This document shows positions 23,910 to 35,219 of a stretch of DNA of 64,000 bases, piece by piece. The DNA is from Rhizophlyctis rosea (Eukaryota > Chytridiomycota > Chytridiomycetes > Rhizophlyctidales > Rhizophlyctidaceae). The DNA is taken from contig JADGJC010000059.1 of NCBI GenBank assembly GCA_027596075.1, forward strand, positions 105,557 to 169,556, given 5' to 3'. Position 1 is the first letter of the stretch, and each line of letters opens with the position of its first letter. A program made the translations under genes and the position numbers. The notes under the pieces were generated by a model that worked only from the letters and a program-made list of their open reading frames with translations, made no database searches and was not told where the DNA came from.

Positions 23910-24503
23910 ATGTCCCTCCCACCAACCCACCCAAACTGGCCCGACTTCACCCTCGCCCTCCAATACACATTCCGAACCTGGACCGCCCTAAACCTCTGCA
24001 TAGACAACCAACTAGCAGGCCGCGACACCCCAGCAGCACTCCAATCCCTATTAGACCACACCCTCCAATTCTTCCGCGACCACGGAACAGAAGTCTTTCC
24101 CTACGAACTCGCAGACAACTTCGTAGCGTACTTTGACGAGGTGTTCCAGACGGACTTGGACGACGGGAGCCCGAAGCAGGTCGGGGAGAGCTTGTGTCGG
24201 TTATATAGGGAGATCATGGTTGAAGGGAAGATGGAGGGGCTTCAGGCGTTGCAGGTCAAGGTGGATAGATTAGGGGGTGGGAATGCCGGGGCTAGGGCAT
24301 CGGTTAGACAAGGAGGAGAGGGCGAGGATGATGATGATGACGATGACAGCGATTTTGAAGACGACGAAGGGACGGATGGTGACTCGGCTATGGATGTTGA
24401 TGCGCCATCTTCATCCTCACCAGCACCGAAGCCGGAACCGGTTGTTGACGAGGACGGATTTGAGCTAGTGCAAAAGAAGGGACGCGGCGGCCGAAGACAT
24501 TGA
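23910..24503 (+). CDS. TSR2: TSR2-type pre-rRNA processing / Rps26 escort protein
   Basis: A single exon of 197 aa. The N-terminal half is the TSR2 fold: FTLALQYTFRTWTALNLCID near residue 13, then a helix with RDHGTEVFPYELADNFVAYF and LYREIMVEGKMEGLQAL. The tail has a long Asp/Glu run, a Pro/Ser linker and ends DEDGFELVQKKGRGGRRH, the usual acidic-then-basic end of the family. TSR2 is known in yeast to chaperone ribosomal protein eS26 into pre-40S particles. Length and order match the family. The gene is compact and divergent from VPS18. Confidence 0.88.
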   Translation: MSLPPTHPNWPDFTLALQYTFRTWTALNLCIDNQLAGRDTPAALQSLLDHTLQFFRDHGTEVFPYELADNFVAYFDEVFQTDLDDGSPKQVGESLCRLYREIMVEGKMEGLQALQVKVDRLGGGNAGARASVRQGGEGEDDDDDDDSDFEDDEGTDGDSAMDVDAPSSSSPAPKPEPVVDEDGFELVQKKGRGGRRH

Positions 24504-25310
24504 AACATATGATCATAGGCTCTCTGTTGTTCGCCGTATCTCCTACCCTCCATACATGCCCCCCTGCTAACCGCCATTGTACTATATTACCATCGGCGAA
24601 TAGCTGTCACATACGAGTGTCCCATTTGTAAAATTTGTGTATTTAATACATGCCATTGTAGCGGCCCATCTTAGTGCACCCGAATCCACTGTCATTTGAT
24701 GGGAAGTCAGCATATCTACAGAATGGTCCTCTTTCGGGTTGCAGCTCACCTTCCAACATTTACAATTCACCTAAAGGTATCAACGATCCAATAACCACTC
24801 TGCAAGGAAGCAATTGCCCACCTATCAAGTCTTCCTCCTTTTCGTATCAAGCTCCTTCTCCCTCTCAGCTTTTGTGCTCTGATGCTTCTGAGATCACTTA
24901 TATAAGAATCGGCACCAACTCTGTCACCATTTCAATACCACTCACCGCCAACCCCACCAATTTCCGCTTATGACTTTCCATGGCGCCCTTTGCCTCGTCC
25001 TTAGAAACACCGGCCCCGACTTTATGTGTGATAATGGTTGGCGTTTGCAGCCGTCTCGGGAGTGGGTTTTTGAGGATGTAAGTTGTTGCAGAAGAGGAAG
25101 AAACGGAGGATGACGGGTTAGAAAGTTTCGATTTGAGGGCTGGAGAATGATTCGTTGTCAGTGGTTGTGAAGTGGGAAAATGAGCTTCCAACTCCTCAAG
25201 TCAAATGAACCATTCATTGACTTTCTCTCCTTCAGCAAGTCTACATTTTATGACATTCTCCACTTGATGCAGTTTGGATGTTATCATCTTCCAAAAACCA
25301 ACCGAGCGCT
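24504..25310. other. Region between TSR2 and a Pro-rich gene; coding content unresolved
   Basis: Minus-strand frames at 24898..25191 and 25201..25407 are open but in different frames from the Pro-rich protein upstream. They could be downstream exons of that gene, but no convincing splice pairs were found. No family signature. Confidence 0.3.
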
Positions 25311-25772
25311 CTACCAACCTAATAGTCTGGTTTGAACCGCTGACGCTTGCACAAACTGTCTTGGTGGTGCCTTTCTTGGTACGGGAATCAATGTATGAGA
25401 GGCCCATGGATCGGACGTGTCAATGTCTGTTCTTTCAGTAGGGTAAGGGTCCGCATTGGGGTACGATTGTGGATCATGCACTCCACTATCAGAATGCTTA
25501 TGTTGATGGAAGTGAGCCGAGGCAGTTGAGTGAGAATTCCAATTGAATGGAGACTGGTTGTTGGTAGGAGAGTTTTGAGCACTTCTTTGGACGCGCTCTG
25601 GCGGGTACGAAAGGTGTTGAGACGATGGCACACCCGGTGGTGGTGGTTCAATGGAGTGGACCTGTTGCGAATTTAGAAAAGCTGGAACAGAAGGTGGGCG
25701 CTGATTTTCGACTTTTGCCGGAATGGACACACCAGGCGGTGGTGGTTCAGCATCGTCATAAGTGTAAGACAT
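25311..25772 (-). CDS. Hypothetical proline-rich protein
   Basis: ATG 25772 opens MSYTYDDAEPPPPGV; the frame ends at 25311 (153 aa). It holds two copies of an EPPPPGV motif spaced about 38 residues apart, and a His/Ser/Asn-rich middle (HFHQHKHSDSGVHDPQSYP). No signal peptide, membrane helix or known domain is visible. PPPPG motifs can bind SH3, WW or EVH1 domains, which is only a suggestion. The frame may continue through an intron after QTRLLG. Confidence 0.4.
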   Translation of the reverse strand: MSYTYDDAEPPPPGVSIPAKVENQRPPSVPAFLNSQQVHSIEPPPPGVPSSQHLSYPPERVQRSAQNSPTNNQSPFNWNSHSTASAHFHQHKHSDSGVHDPQSYPNADPYPTERTDIDTSDPWASHTLIPVPRKAPPRQFVQASAVQTRLLGW

Positions 25773-26416
25773 TTTGTTTGCAATTTGAGTGGTGCGAAAG
25801 AATTGGTTGTCACCACCGTGAAGCTCCAGCTCCAATCAAGGTGGTGACATCCGCCCCCAAACGCGTCCACCTGTGAAATTTCCTTACAGACAAGCCTCAA
25901 ATTCTGGCCCAAAACGAACCAAATTGAAATCACCACCGAATTTCACCGTCTGATCTTCAACTGATGGGGGGGGGGCTTAGCTATCGGTTTACACCACCTT
26001 GAGCTCCAATGAGCTTCATTTCAACCCAGATTTCAACCCAGATTTCCCAGCCACGGGTCCCGGTGAGGGTCCCAGTGAGCCGCAAGAGTCAAGACCTGAC
26101 AACTTTGACAGGTTTGACAACTTTGACACCTCTTTCCCATTTTCTGTTATTTTGACAGGTGATAAGGTGCCGCATTGATGACTTGGCGACGTTTATGCTG
26201 CAAATGGCCAGACTACCTTCTCCCCACCGTCACAAATCATCTTGACACTGGAATCTGTCAGTGTTCAAGGGGGCCAGAAAGTATTGGTACCGCCTGGTTG
26301 CACTCATAGCAAACAACACTTCCTGGGGCAGACAGTAGCCCTTCATGAAAGAAGCTCAATCAGCACAATCTACATAACTCTCAAATCCACCTCGCCTCAC
26401 TTCACCCGCTCCGAAG
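25773..26416. other. Intergenic with a cluster of TTTGACA words
   Basis: No gene seen. Bases 26090..26160 repeat TTTGACA or CTGACA about five times, and 26030..26055 repeat TTTCAACCCAGA. This precedes the second copy of the multidomain gene by about 260 bp. Confidence 0.45.
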
Positions 26417-29400
26417 ATGCAACCCAGACCCTGGATTTATCCTGCAGATGCCGGACAGGAGAACAACCTCCCGTCAACTGGCGGCTTCCCACAAACCTCG
26501 GGGCAGCCTCACCAGCCGAGCAGCAACGATACCTTACCCTCCTCCAAGCCTCAAAACTGCACAACAACTGCCGACTTCGTGCGGGGCGCTCAACGAGTCT
26601 GCCGAAGCGTAGGGTTCGCAGAGTTATTACCACCCACGTCCGTCTACCATGATAACGACAGGCTGTTCGCCCTCGCTGGGAGGTTAGAAGCGATGGCAAG
26701 GGTGGAGGGAGTCGGATTCGTAAAGGAGGTTGTTGCTTGTATAAATTGGAATATCATCAATGGGTTGATCAAAGTTGTTTTGGGGTATGAGGATGCTGAG
26801 GCTTTACTTAGGAAAATCGCGGCTTGTGATGTCAATGAGGGGGGAGTTGCCGAAGGTCAGTGCTTGATTGTGTATACAAGAAATAGACCCCATATGGTGG
26901 GTGTCTAACGAACCCCTGACTGATGATTTTTACCCATCTCAAAAGTATACTACCCCTTTTCGGACGATTTCCCTCTTCTTGCCAGCATCCTGTGTGACTC
27001 CGACATCATACACCAATCCCTCCACCTCACCACGGAAGCTCTCATCCGTTCTCTACCCCAAACGCTCCGAGAAACATCTTCCATCCACCCCGCTATCCTC
27101 GTCTACAACCTCCAAACTGGAAATGCAGACCCACGCTTCCAATGTCGCCATCTCACGGATAAGGAATGTCTACATCCAAGGTACACAACACCGCCTGGCG
27201 CACCTTCTCTTGATATGACAAACATTGGCGGTGTTTCCGTTGTACCCACCTTAGCTCAGTTCCGCCGCGCTTTGAAGGTTTTTTCAATTGACGTCCTATC
27301 CAAGGCTCCCTTGAAAGACCTCATGGCCGTGGTGGCAGGTGGAGCCATCACAACATGTCTCATGCCCTGGCCTCGTAACATACAAGATCATTACCATCTA
27401 GAAATTGCCGCTCACAAAGTAATCTACAAGCTCGGCAACCTCCCCATTGAAATAACCCAACATATCGAATCCTACACCCGCATCCTGGAAGCCTACACCC
27501 ATACAACAGACCGTGCGCTCTTTCGCTGGCTGCACAGCAAGAAATCACCATTTACCTCCTCCGATATAGACATTTTCTTCCTCACGTCAGCGACCGCCTC
27601 GAACGTCGCCGAACCAATCCAGAATCTCCCCAAAATGCATCAGCATATCATCCAAGCCCGGAACCAGATGGACGTGAAGCTCATGCGACCGGACCGGGAT
27701 ACTGATCGTACATGGGCAGGGAACATGCAGTGGATGGGCGTCCGCACCCAGGAAGTCCTTGATATGGGTTGGGGTGATACATACCTACAGGCCTGGTTGG
27801 CAACACATGAGGGTCTGGATGCGGCACAGATCGACGAAAGGAAGCGGCAGCTTGCGAGTACGTTTGAGGCTGAGAGAAACGGCGTGCGGCGGCCATCGAA
27901 ATGGAGCGATATGTTTAAGTGGGCTATCAAGGGTCGTATAGCGGCCTTGCCGACAATCCGAACCAGCAATAGCGTGTCGGTGGTGGGTCTTTGGCCTGTA
28001 AGACAGACGCAGATGATCTTACCTGTTACGAGGAGTGGGGAAGAACTGGTGGAGTCCTTTGATCTGGATTGTGTTGCTGTTTGGTGGGATGGGGAGAATG
28101 TCTACGCGTCAAGGTGGGCCTGAGTTTGCTGGTCTCTTCTATGAGGATACTCCCAAAAGTTCGAAAATTCGATGAGGAGCTGGAACTAAATATAAAATAC
28201 CCCAACTTGTAATCTGTCTCTTCTAGCCGTGCACTCCGCGCCTTCAACACCCGCACAAACTTCGTCAACCTCTCGTGCATCTCCACCCGCAACACCCGCA
28301 AACGCATCACAAAATACGCCGCAAGAGGTTTCACACCCCTCTACTTCGAGCCCTGCTCCTGTACGCATACATCTCCCCCCATCCACCGTCACGATGTCGC
28401 GCCCCCTTCCTCCACACGCGCTCTCCTAGACTCCTTCAAGTCCGCATCTGCATTGTTCGAGGATGCCGAAAACACCGATACAGCCCAACCACCAGACGCA
28501 ATCGACATATTACATCGTGCATATCGGTATACCAATGGGGAATACCCTTACGGACCTCGAATAACGATTGAAGATATGCGTCCGGGCGTGGAAGAAATGC
28601 TGGTGGGGGACAGGTGCAAGGATCGGTATCCGTCATGTCAGTCCATGCTCTTCCTTTTCAAGCCGACTGACACGGCAGGACAGGATGTTTCAAATTCGGT
28701 ATTAGCAGCAGACTATTCCGTGTTGTTAGGTGATTCAGGGCAGTTTGAGCAGTACGTCAGAGAGGATTTGGTCAAGTGGGTAGGGAACTGGTGCCTATCC
28801 GCCATTGCGGGCCCGTGCCGGGGAACGGATGCGGTAGTATGGAGGCGATGGCAGGGAATGAAGTTCATGTGGGAGTGGGATCAATGTCGGGAGGCGCGGA
28901 AGAAGATTTTAGACGCGGTTCGGAATTGTTACGTTTGTGAGGTTCCGTTGAATGTACTTGATGATGGATGGTCGTGGTCGTCAGAGGAGAAAAGGCTGGT
29001 TCAAGCAAGGAGTCGGGAAGGACGAGTTGGGTGGCGGGCGTTGGAGCACGAGTCTATGGATATGGATGAAATTCCGACTGGATATCTGATACGTCCTACC
29101 GATCCTGAAGCTTTTGCCCGCCACGACTTAGATCCAGAGCCACCAACCCCCCCAGCCGAAGAGCAACCTCATCCCAATCGACGACGCATCTGCCCAACCC
29201 TACGTCTTTGCGCTCTCTGCAAAAGCGTCAACAAAGAAAAGGTTGCTGAGACTATCTGGAGACCTATCAGAGATCAAGCCTTCAAAGACGCACGGTGCAT
29301 CGTGACAGGAGCAGAGAATGGCGTCACTTTTCTTCTCGCTGTGACACTCCTGCAGAGTGGCGGGCACGTGCTAGTAACTAGCGAGGTTCCGTACCTCACG

Positions 29401-30207
29401 GCACGACGGCTGAAGGTGCTTCTTGACAGCGAGCAGTGGGGTAGAGTGAAGATTTACAAGATGTGTTATGCGGATGAGAAGGGCGAGCACGACTTCATAG
29501 AATGGGTTGGTGGATGTGAACGGAAACGAGCGGACGCAATCTTCGTCAGCGCTTTGGAGGGTCTCGATGAAGAAGAGAGGAGGAGGTGTCGGAGCGGTGA
29601 GAGGAGATTGAGCGGTGATGTTTCTCGGATGGAACTTGAGAGTACTATGTGCGCTGCGGAAGCGTCGAGGAGGGAGGCAGAGCCCGCAGATGATGATACC
29701 CGCGATCCAAACATCTCGCTTCGCCCACAAATCTTCTCCCGTACATACATGACCCCCACGTCTCTATTGACACAATTAACGGCCATCATGGCACAAACCG
29801 AGGAACCTCGCACAAAGTCAGCGAGGCCCGTGATATCAATTATCGTTCCCTGCCAAGATAATGACAAGTACTGCATCGCGTCGAGTGAGGAATCGGATAC
29901 AACCCATAAGGCTGCATGTCAGGCGCTGGAAACGTTTTTGGAGGGGTTTCGGGCATCTGGGGATGTGGTTGTTAGGGCGGTGAATCCGGGATGGGTGCGT
30001 GTGAGGCCGGCGGTTGCGTTTGCCACGATTGAGGGGTCTGGCATAGGAAACACGGTCGAGGCAGAGGTGGATGGTGATGTCATTACCCCAGTTTTGAAGG
30101 AAGAGGATGCGGTAGCAAGGGTGCTGGATGGTGTAGTATGGGCAATGGATGGGAAGTGCGAGGCGAAGTTTTCGGGGAAGATTGTGAAGCATTTTGTAGA
30201 GGCATAA
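26417..30207 (+). CDS. Nucleotidyltransferase-fold / Cys-pair / SDR-like multidomain protein, copy 2 (best preserved)
   Basis: Exons 26417..26855, 26946..28113 and 28227..30207 give 1195 aa with consistent phases. The introns are GTCAGT...AAAAG and GTGGGC...TTCTAG. Residues about 55-145: helical module (QRVCRSVGFAELL, RLEAMARVEGV, CINWNIINGLIKVVLGYED). Residues about 245-535: nucleotidyltransferase-like fold with AGGAITTCLMPWP, SSDIDIFFLTS and FDLDCVAVWWDGENVYAS, then RALRAFNTRTNF. C-terminal half: CYVCEVPLN and CALCKSVN Cys pairs, a Rossmann stretch TGAENGVTFLLAVTLLQSGG with EVPYLTARR, and an SDR-like end (RAVNPGW, EDAVARVLD, FSGKIVKHF). The Tyr/Lys catalytic pair of active SDRs is not clear. 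Function is unknown. Confidence 0.75.
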
Positions 30208-30335
30208 GATAGCAGCTGATATTGGTGAAGTTGTATTATGCTTTACTGGGTATTTGCTTAGCAGCGTGGAGAGAGTCAGAGATCTTGGCAAACTGACGGT
30301 TAATATAATCTACGTATTATAAAATGGAGCGTCCT

Positions 30336-30475
30336 ATCCACGTGATCGGAGATGAACCTGCTGGAGACGTGTCATCAAAATAGTGCAGGCGATCCCCGTG
30401 ATTGGAGGTGAAGGTGCTAGAGACTCTGAGAGACATACGATCCACCTGATTGGAGGAGGAGGTGCCAGGCAGGGG
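30336..30475. repeat. Three imperfect repeats downstream of copy 2
   Basis: ATCC-C-TGAT-GGAG-TGAA--TGCT (and close variants) starts at 30336, 30393 and 30441, spacing 57 and 48 bp. The rest of the 30208..31290 interval shows no gene. Confidence 0.55.
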
Positions 30476-31289
30476 GTTTCGCTGGGTTTCGTAAACATCG
30501 GAAAGCACTGCCATTGTAAACACGGTGGAATGCTATTACCCACCTGCTTGGGTAAGTGGTGAGCTCAGCGAACCACTGCTCCGGAGCCGCTTTGCGGCGG
30601 AGGAGGGACTTTAAAGACATGGCTGGCAAAGCCAATTCACCTGTCTTGTAATTTGTAATAATCGATCGCAACCAGTCCAACTTTTGTATCTGTGCATATG
30701 GTGCGGCAAGGACAATTTGGGGCATGATGCGACCATGACCATGATTTGATAAATACGACGTCCCTTACACTGATCGACCTTTTCCGTTGAACAGAAATGC
30801 ACCCTTCCTGTTAATCAAGTAAGTGCAGTAACTGAGGCTACCTTCCCGCAGTATTTCGCCCAACCCGCCCAACTGTGGAAAGCGTCCAAGCCACGGGTCC
30901 TTGTAGACCCCACCCCAGACTTCAATCTCACACCATTTTGACATGAACTTGATCCGACCCATCTGACGTGACCTTGACAGCCGCGTGCTTCTTGTGCTTC
31001 TCCTCCCACGCCCTGGCAACTTTCCCTCCTATCTCCTCCTGTCCCCTTTTCCCCATCTTTTTTCGACTATTTTCTTACAATCAACATAGGCTGGGACTAT
31101 TGATGAGCCCTCCTGTCGTGTGGGCAATTTTGCTATTCCACTCAACAACTTGCCAAACAGACAAAGGATATACCCTATCGAATGCGACCACGTCACAAAC
31201 ACCCTTCCACTAGACGGATACCTCGACCAAGCTTGCACCCCACCGGACGAACCACACATAACGCCCAAATTCTCCTAACAATCAGCATT

Positions 31290-31580
31290 GTTCATCAACG
31301 TCAGCCTTCATCCCGCGCGCACAGCAAATATGTCGAAGCGTAGGATTCGCAGACTCGCTTGCTCCTACCTCTTTTTGTCACGAGACTGACAAGCTGCTTG
31401 CGCTGGCGATGCGGTTGGAAGCTATGGCGAGGGTGGAAGGAGTGCCGTTCATACAGGAAGTTGTGGGGTGCACGAGTTAGAATATCGTCAAGGGGTTGAT
31501 CAAAGCTGTGCTCGGATTTGACGATGTCGAGCCTTTGCTTCAAAAGGTGGCTACCGATGGGGTTGAGATACCCAGCCAAG
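31290..31580 (+). pseudogene. Copy 3, degenerate first exon with an in-frame TAG
   Basis: ICRSVGFADSLAPTSF ... RLEAMARVEGVPFIQEVVG aligns with the helical module of copy 2. At the position of Trp in CINWNIINGLIK it has TAG (31478..31480), and an upstream in-frame TAA (about 31261) comes before any ATG. The exon end CAAG and donor GTCGGT at 31581, with acceptor GATTGCAG at 31664, are still intact. The N-terminal module is therefore probably lost from this copy. Confidence 0.65.
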
Positions 31581-31654
31581 GTCGGTGTTTAGTTTGCGAT
31601 AAACAAACAGTAGTAAAAAAAAACGGTAGCGGTGATCAGACTTCTAATGTATCT

Positions 31655-34600
31655 ATGATTGCAGACTGTCCCAATGCGCAGAACTTTCAGCTTCTTGCAC
31701 GCATTCTCCACAATTCCGACATTCTTCATCAATCCTTGCACCTTACGAATCAAAGTTTCCTCCGCTCCCTACCCCAATCACTACGACAAGCGCCCTCCAT
31801 TCAACCCGCCATCGCTATTTACAATCCCCAAACGGGAAGCGCCGACTCACGTTTCCGCTGTCGCCATCTCACCAATAAAGAAAGTATGCATCCAATGTAC
31901 ACAACGGAACCGCGTCCGCTGCCACCAACTGGGTGGTTATCTTCTACAACTAAAACCGTAGACGATCCCGGAGATCTCGCAAACGTCCGCACCAGCACCA
32001 TCTCAGTCGTCCCAAAATTAGACCAATTTCGCCGTGCTCTCGACATCGTCACCATGGGTGTCCTCTCCAACGTCTCCCTAAAAGATCACAAAGCCATCAT
32101 AGCAGGCGGAGCCGTCACGACCTGTCTCATGCCATGGCCACAAACCATTCAATCCCTCTACAACCTCGAAACAGCAGCAATCAAAACCGTCTACGCAATC
32201 GGAAACCTCCCACCCGAACTGATACTAATCATCGACTCTTACGCGGGAGTACTCGAACCCAAGAAACGTCGAACAGACCTCGCTCTCTTCAAATGGCTCC
32301 ACTGCCCCAACTCCCCCTTCCTCTCCTCCGACATCGACATCTTCTTCCTCACATCACCAACTGCTACAACCGTCGCCGAACCCGTCAAAAACATCCCTAA
32401 GATGCATCAGCATCTCCTCTCCGCACGCTTAGAAGTGGATTTAGAGCCTTTCTTGTCCAGACTCGACAAAAGCGATAGCTGGATCGGCGATATCATGGAC
32501 ATGCAGGCTCAAGATGAACAGGCAGTCGAAGCGGGCTGGAACGACTCTTATGTCCGTCGGTGGCTGAGACATCACTTTGGGCTGGACTTCGCAGGGATCG
32601 AGGAAAAGAAGAAGTCGCTCATCGAGGCTTACAAAGCGAAGCAATCTCCTGCAGAGACCGCTCCATACTGGGATATTTTGCGGTCTTGGGTTTCTAGATT
32701 GTTGACGAGCGTCCAACAGAAACCGAAGCACACCTCGAAGTGGGGTGAAGTGCTTCATTGGGCTATCAAGGGGAGGGTGTCGTGTTTGCCGACGCTGAGG
32801 ACATGTAATAGTGTGTCGCTTGGCGGACTTTGGCCGATGCGACAGACGCAATTGATTTTGCCGGTTACGAGGAATGGCGAGGAGCTTGTTGAGGATTTTG
32901 ATTTGGATTGTGTGGCTGTTTGGTGGGATGGGGAGAATGTCTTTGCTTCAGAGTACGTAGTTGGATCTGTTATTATGTACATCTGATGACACTCATCCAC
33001 TCTCCAGCCGTGCACTCCGCGCCTTCAACACCCGAACAAACTTCGTCAGTCTTTCCCACCTCTCAAACCAAAACATCCGTACACGAATCCAAAAACACAC
33101 CTCTCGAGGATTCACACCTCTTTTTTTCGACCCCTGCGCCTGCACACAAGCATCCCTCTCCCTCCACCGCCACGACGTCTACCCCTCCCTCTCAACCCGC
33201 GCGCTCCTCGACACACTCCGGACCACCACGTCCTCCACCGCCGTCACCTGTCTCGACTACGACAATCCCTCCACCACACTCCACCCAACGGCATCTACCG
33301 ATGCCATGTCGCGTATCTACCAATACCCACCGCTGGAATACCCCTACGGACCCCACATCGACATCTCCGCGGCACAACGCGGATGGACGCGCATGTTGGA
33401 AGGTAATCGGTGCACGAACCGATATCCCACCTGTGAGGATATGTCATTCCTTCCCGACATGCCTGCAGGGAAGGACGTCCCTCCAACTGCAAAAGATGCC
33501 GCACAGTTCGAATCCTACATTGGCCGCGACGTAGTTGGATGGGTTGGGAATCAATGTACCGGACAGCACAGACGATGTAGCAGTCCGCTCTGTAATCGGC
33601 GGCATCATCCGTATGGATGTCCGGGGAGTGATGCGTTGGTTTGGAAGCGGTGGCAGGGAGTGAAGTTCAAGTGGGATTGGGATGAGTATAAGGAGTTTCG
33701 GAGGAGGGTTTTGCGGATTGATGGGGAGTGTTATGGTTGTGGAGTTGTGTTGAATAGTGATGATGATTGGTGGGTTTGGGAGGAGAGGAAGGTGATGCGT
33801 GATGTTGGGGGTGGGGCGGGGTGCGGTGGTGGCAAGGTATCGGTCATCCGTGCAAACGCTGTTTTGAAGTTTGACGATGAATTGGATGTTGGGTATTTGA
33901 TTCCGCCCACCACAACATCCTTGCTTCCTCCCAGCGACAACACTACCTCACCACCACCCACCAACCCCCACCAACGCCCCCCACACACCCATCCAACCCT
34001 CCACCTCTGCCCCCTCTGCATCAGCACCCACAACGAAAAAACCATCCAAAACATCCGTCTACCCATCAAAGACCAAACCTACACCAACACCCGCTGCATG
34101 ATCACAGGCGCCGAACACGGTATCCCCTTCCGTTTCGCCTTGACGCTCCTCAAAAGCGGGGCACAAGTCTTAATGACTAGCGAGGTTCCCTATTTGACTG
34201 CACGGAGGATGAGGAGTCTTGTTTCGGAGGAGGAGTGGTGGGGGTTGAGTGTTTACGAGATGTGTTGTGCGGATGGGAGGAGTGTGAGTGGGTTTTTGGA
34301 GTGGGTTAAGGGGTGTGGGTGGGGGGTTGCGGAGGGGGTTTTTGTTAGTGCTTTGGAGGGGTTGGGTGAGGGTGAGAGGGAGGAGTGTCGGAGGAAGGAT
34401 GAGAGGGTTAGGGGTGGGGAGTTGGGTGGGGAGTTGGAGAGTGTGATTTGTCGTGTGGGGGTATCTGGCGATGGTGGTGGGAATGCCACAGAATCCTCTC
34501 CGTCGGACATCACCATCCGAACATACCACACACCTACAACGCTCCTCGACGGACTTCGCACATACATGACCCACACCTCCAACACGTCAGCACGACCCCG

Positions 34601-34946
34601 AGCACTAACCATCATCCTCCCCTCCCAAGACGAAGAACAATACACCTTCCCCACCAAACACGACTCCTCCGCCCTCGACTTCCGCATCGCATACGCGGCA
34701 TTAAAAACCTTTTTGGTGGAATTCCGGACGACGGAAGATGTAGTTGTTCGGGCGGTGGATCCTGGGTATGTGCGTAGGAGGGGTGCGATTGGGGGTCGAA
34801 GTGACAAAGAAGTGGATGGTGATACTGTTATGCCTGTATTGAGTGAAGAAGATGGGGTGGCGAGGGTGCTTGATAGGATGGGAGGGGTATTGAGCGGGGA
34901 GGGTGGGGTTAGGTTTGAGGGGAAGATTGTGAGGCAGTATGTTTAG
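31655..34946 (+). CDS. Nucleotidyltransferase-fold / Cys-pair / SDR-like multidomain protein, copy 3 (N-terminal module lost)
   Basis: ATG 31655 (MIADCPNAQNF) lies inside the old intron 1 and keeps the downstream frame, so a 1078-aa product is possible from 31655..32952 plus 33008..34946 (intron GTACGT...CTCCAG). Nucleotidyltransferase marks: AGGAVTTCLMPWP, SSDIDIFFLTS and FDLDCVAVWWDGENVFAS. Then RALRAFNTRTNF, a Cys/His-rich insert absent from copies 1 and 2 (CTGQHRRCSSPLCNRRHH), CYGCGVVLN and CPLC. The Rossmann stretch is TGAEHGIPFRFALTLLKSGA and the tail is VDPGYV, EDGVARVLD and FEGKIVRQYV. Long open frames suggest that selection continued after the first exon broke. Function is unknown. 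Confidence 0.65.
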
Positions 34947-35219
34947 GCTTGTGTCATGTGATAAATGTGAATCAAATTGAATGCAGTCTCCTCCCATGTT
35001 GTCGTTGACTTGTGCATCCATTGTTGTTCAAAGGGTTCGTGCGCCCTGCAACCAGCATTCAGATATCGGTCAATGAGCTTCGTATAACGATACCCTGCTG
35101 TTGTTTTTGTCATTTTGTCAAGCGTCGGAAAAGAGGAGGGGATCCCGGGCGACGACATTGAGTGTCAATGATCAGGATACCTACCAGGATGAGACAAATT
35201 GAAAAGGGGGCATCTTGAC

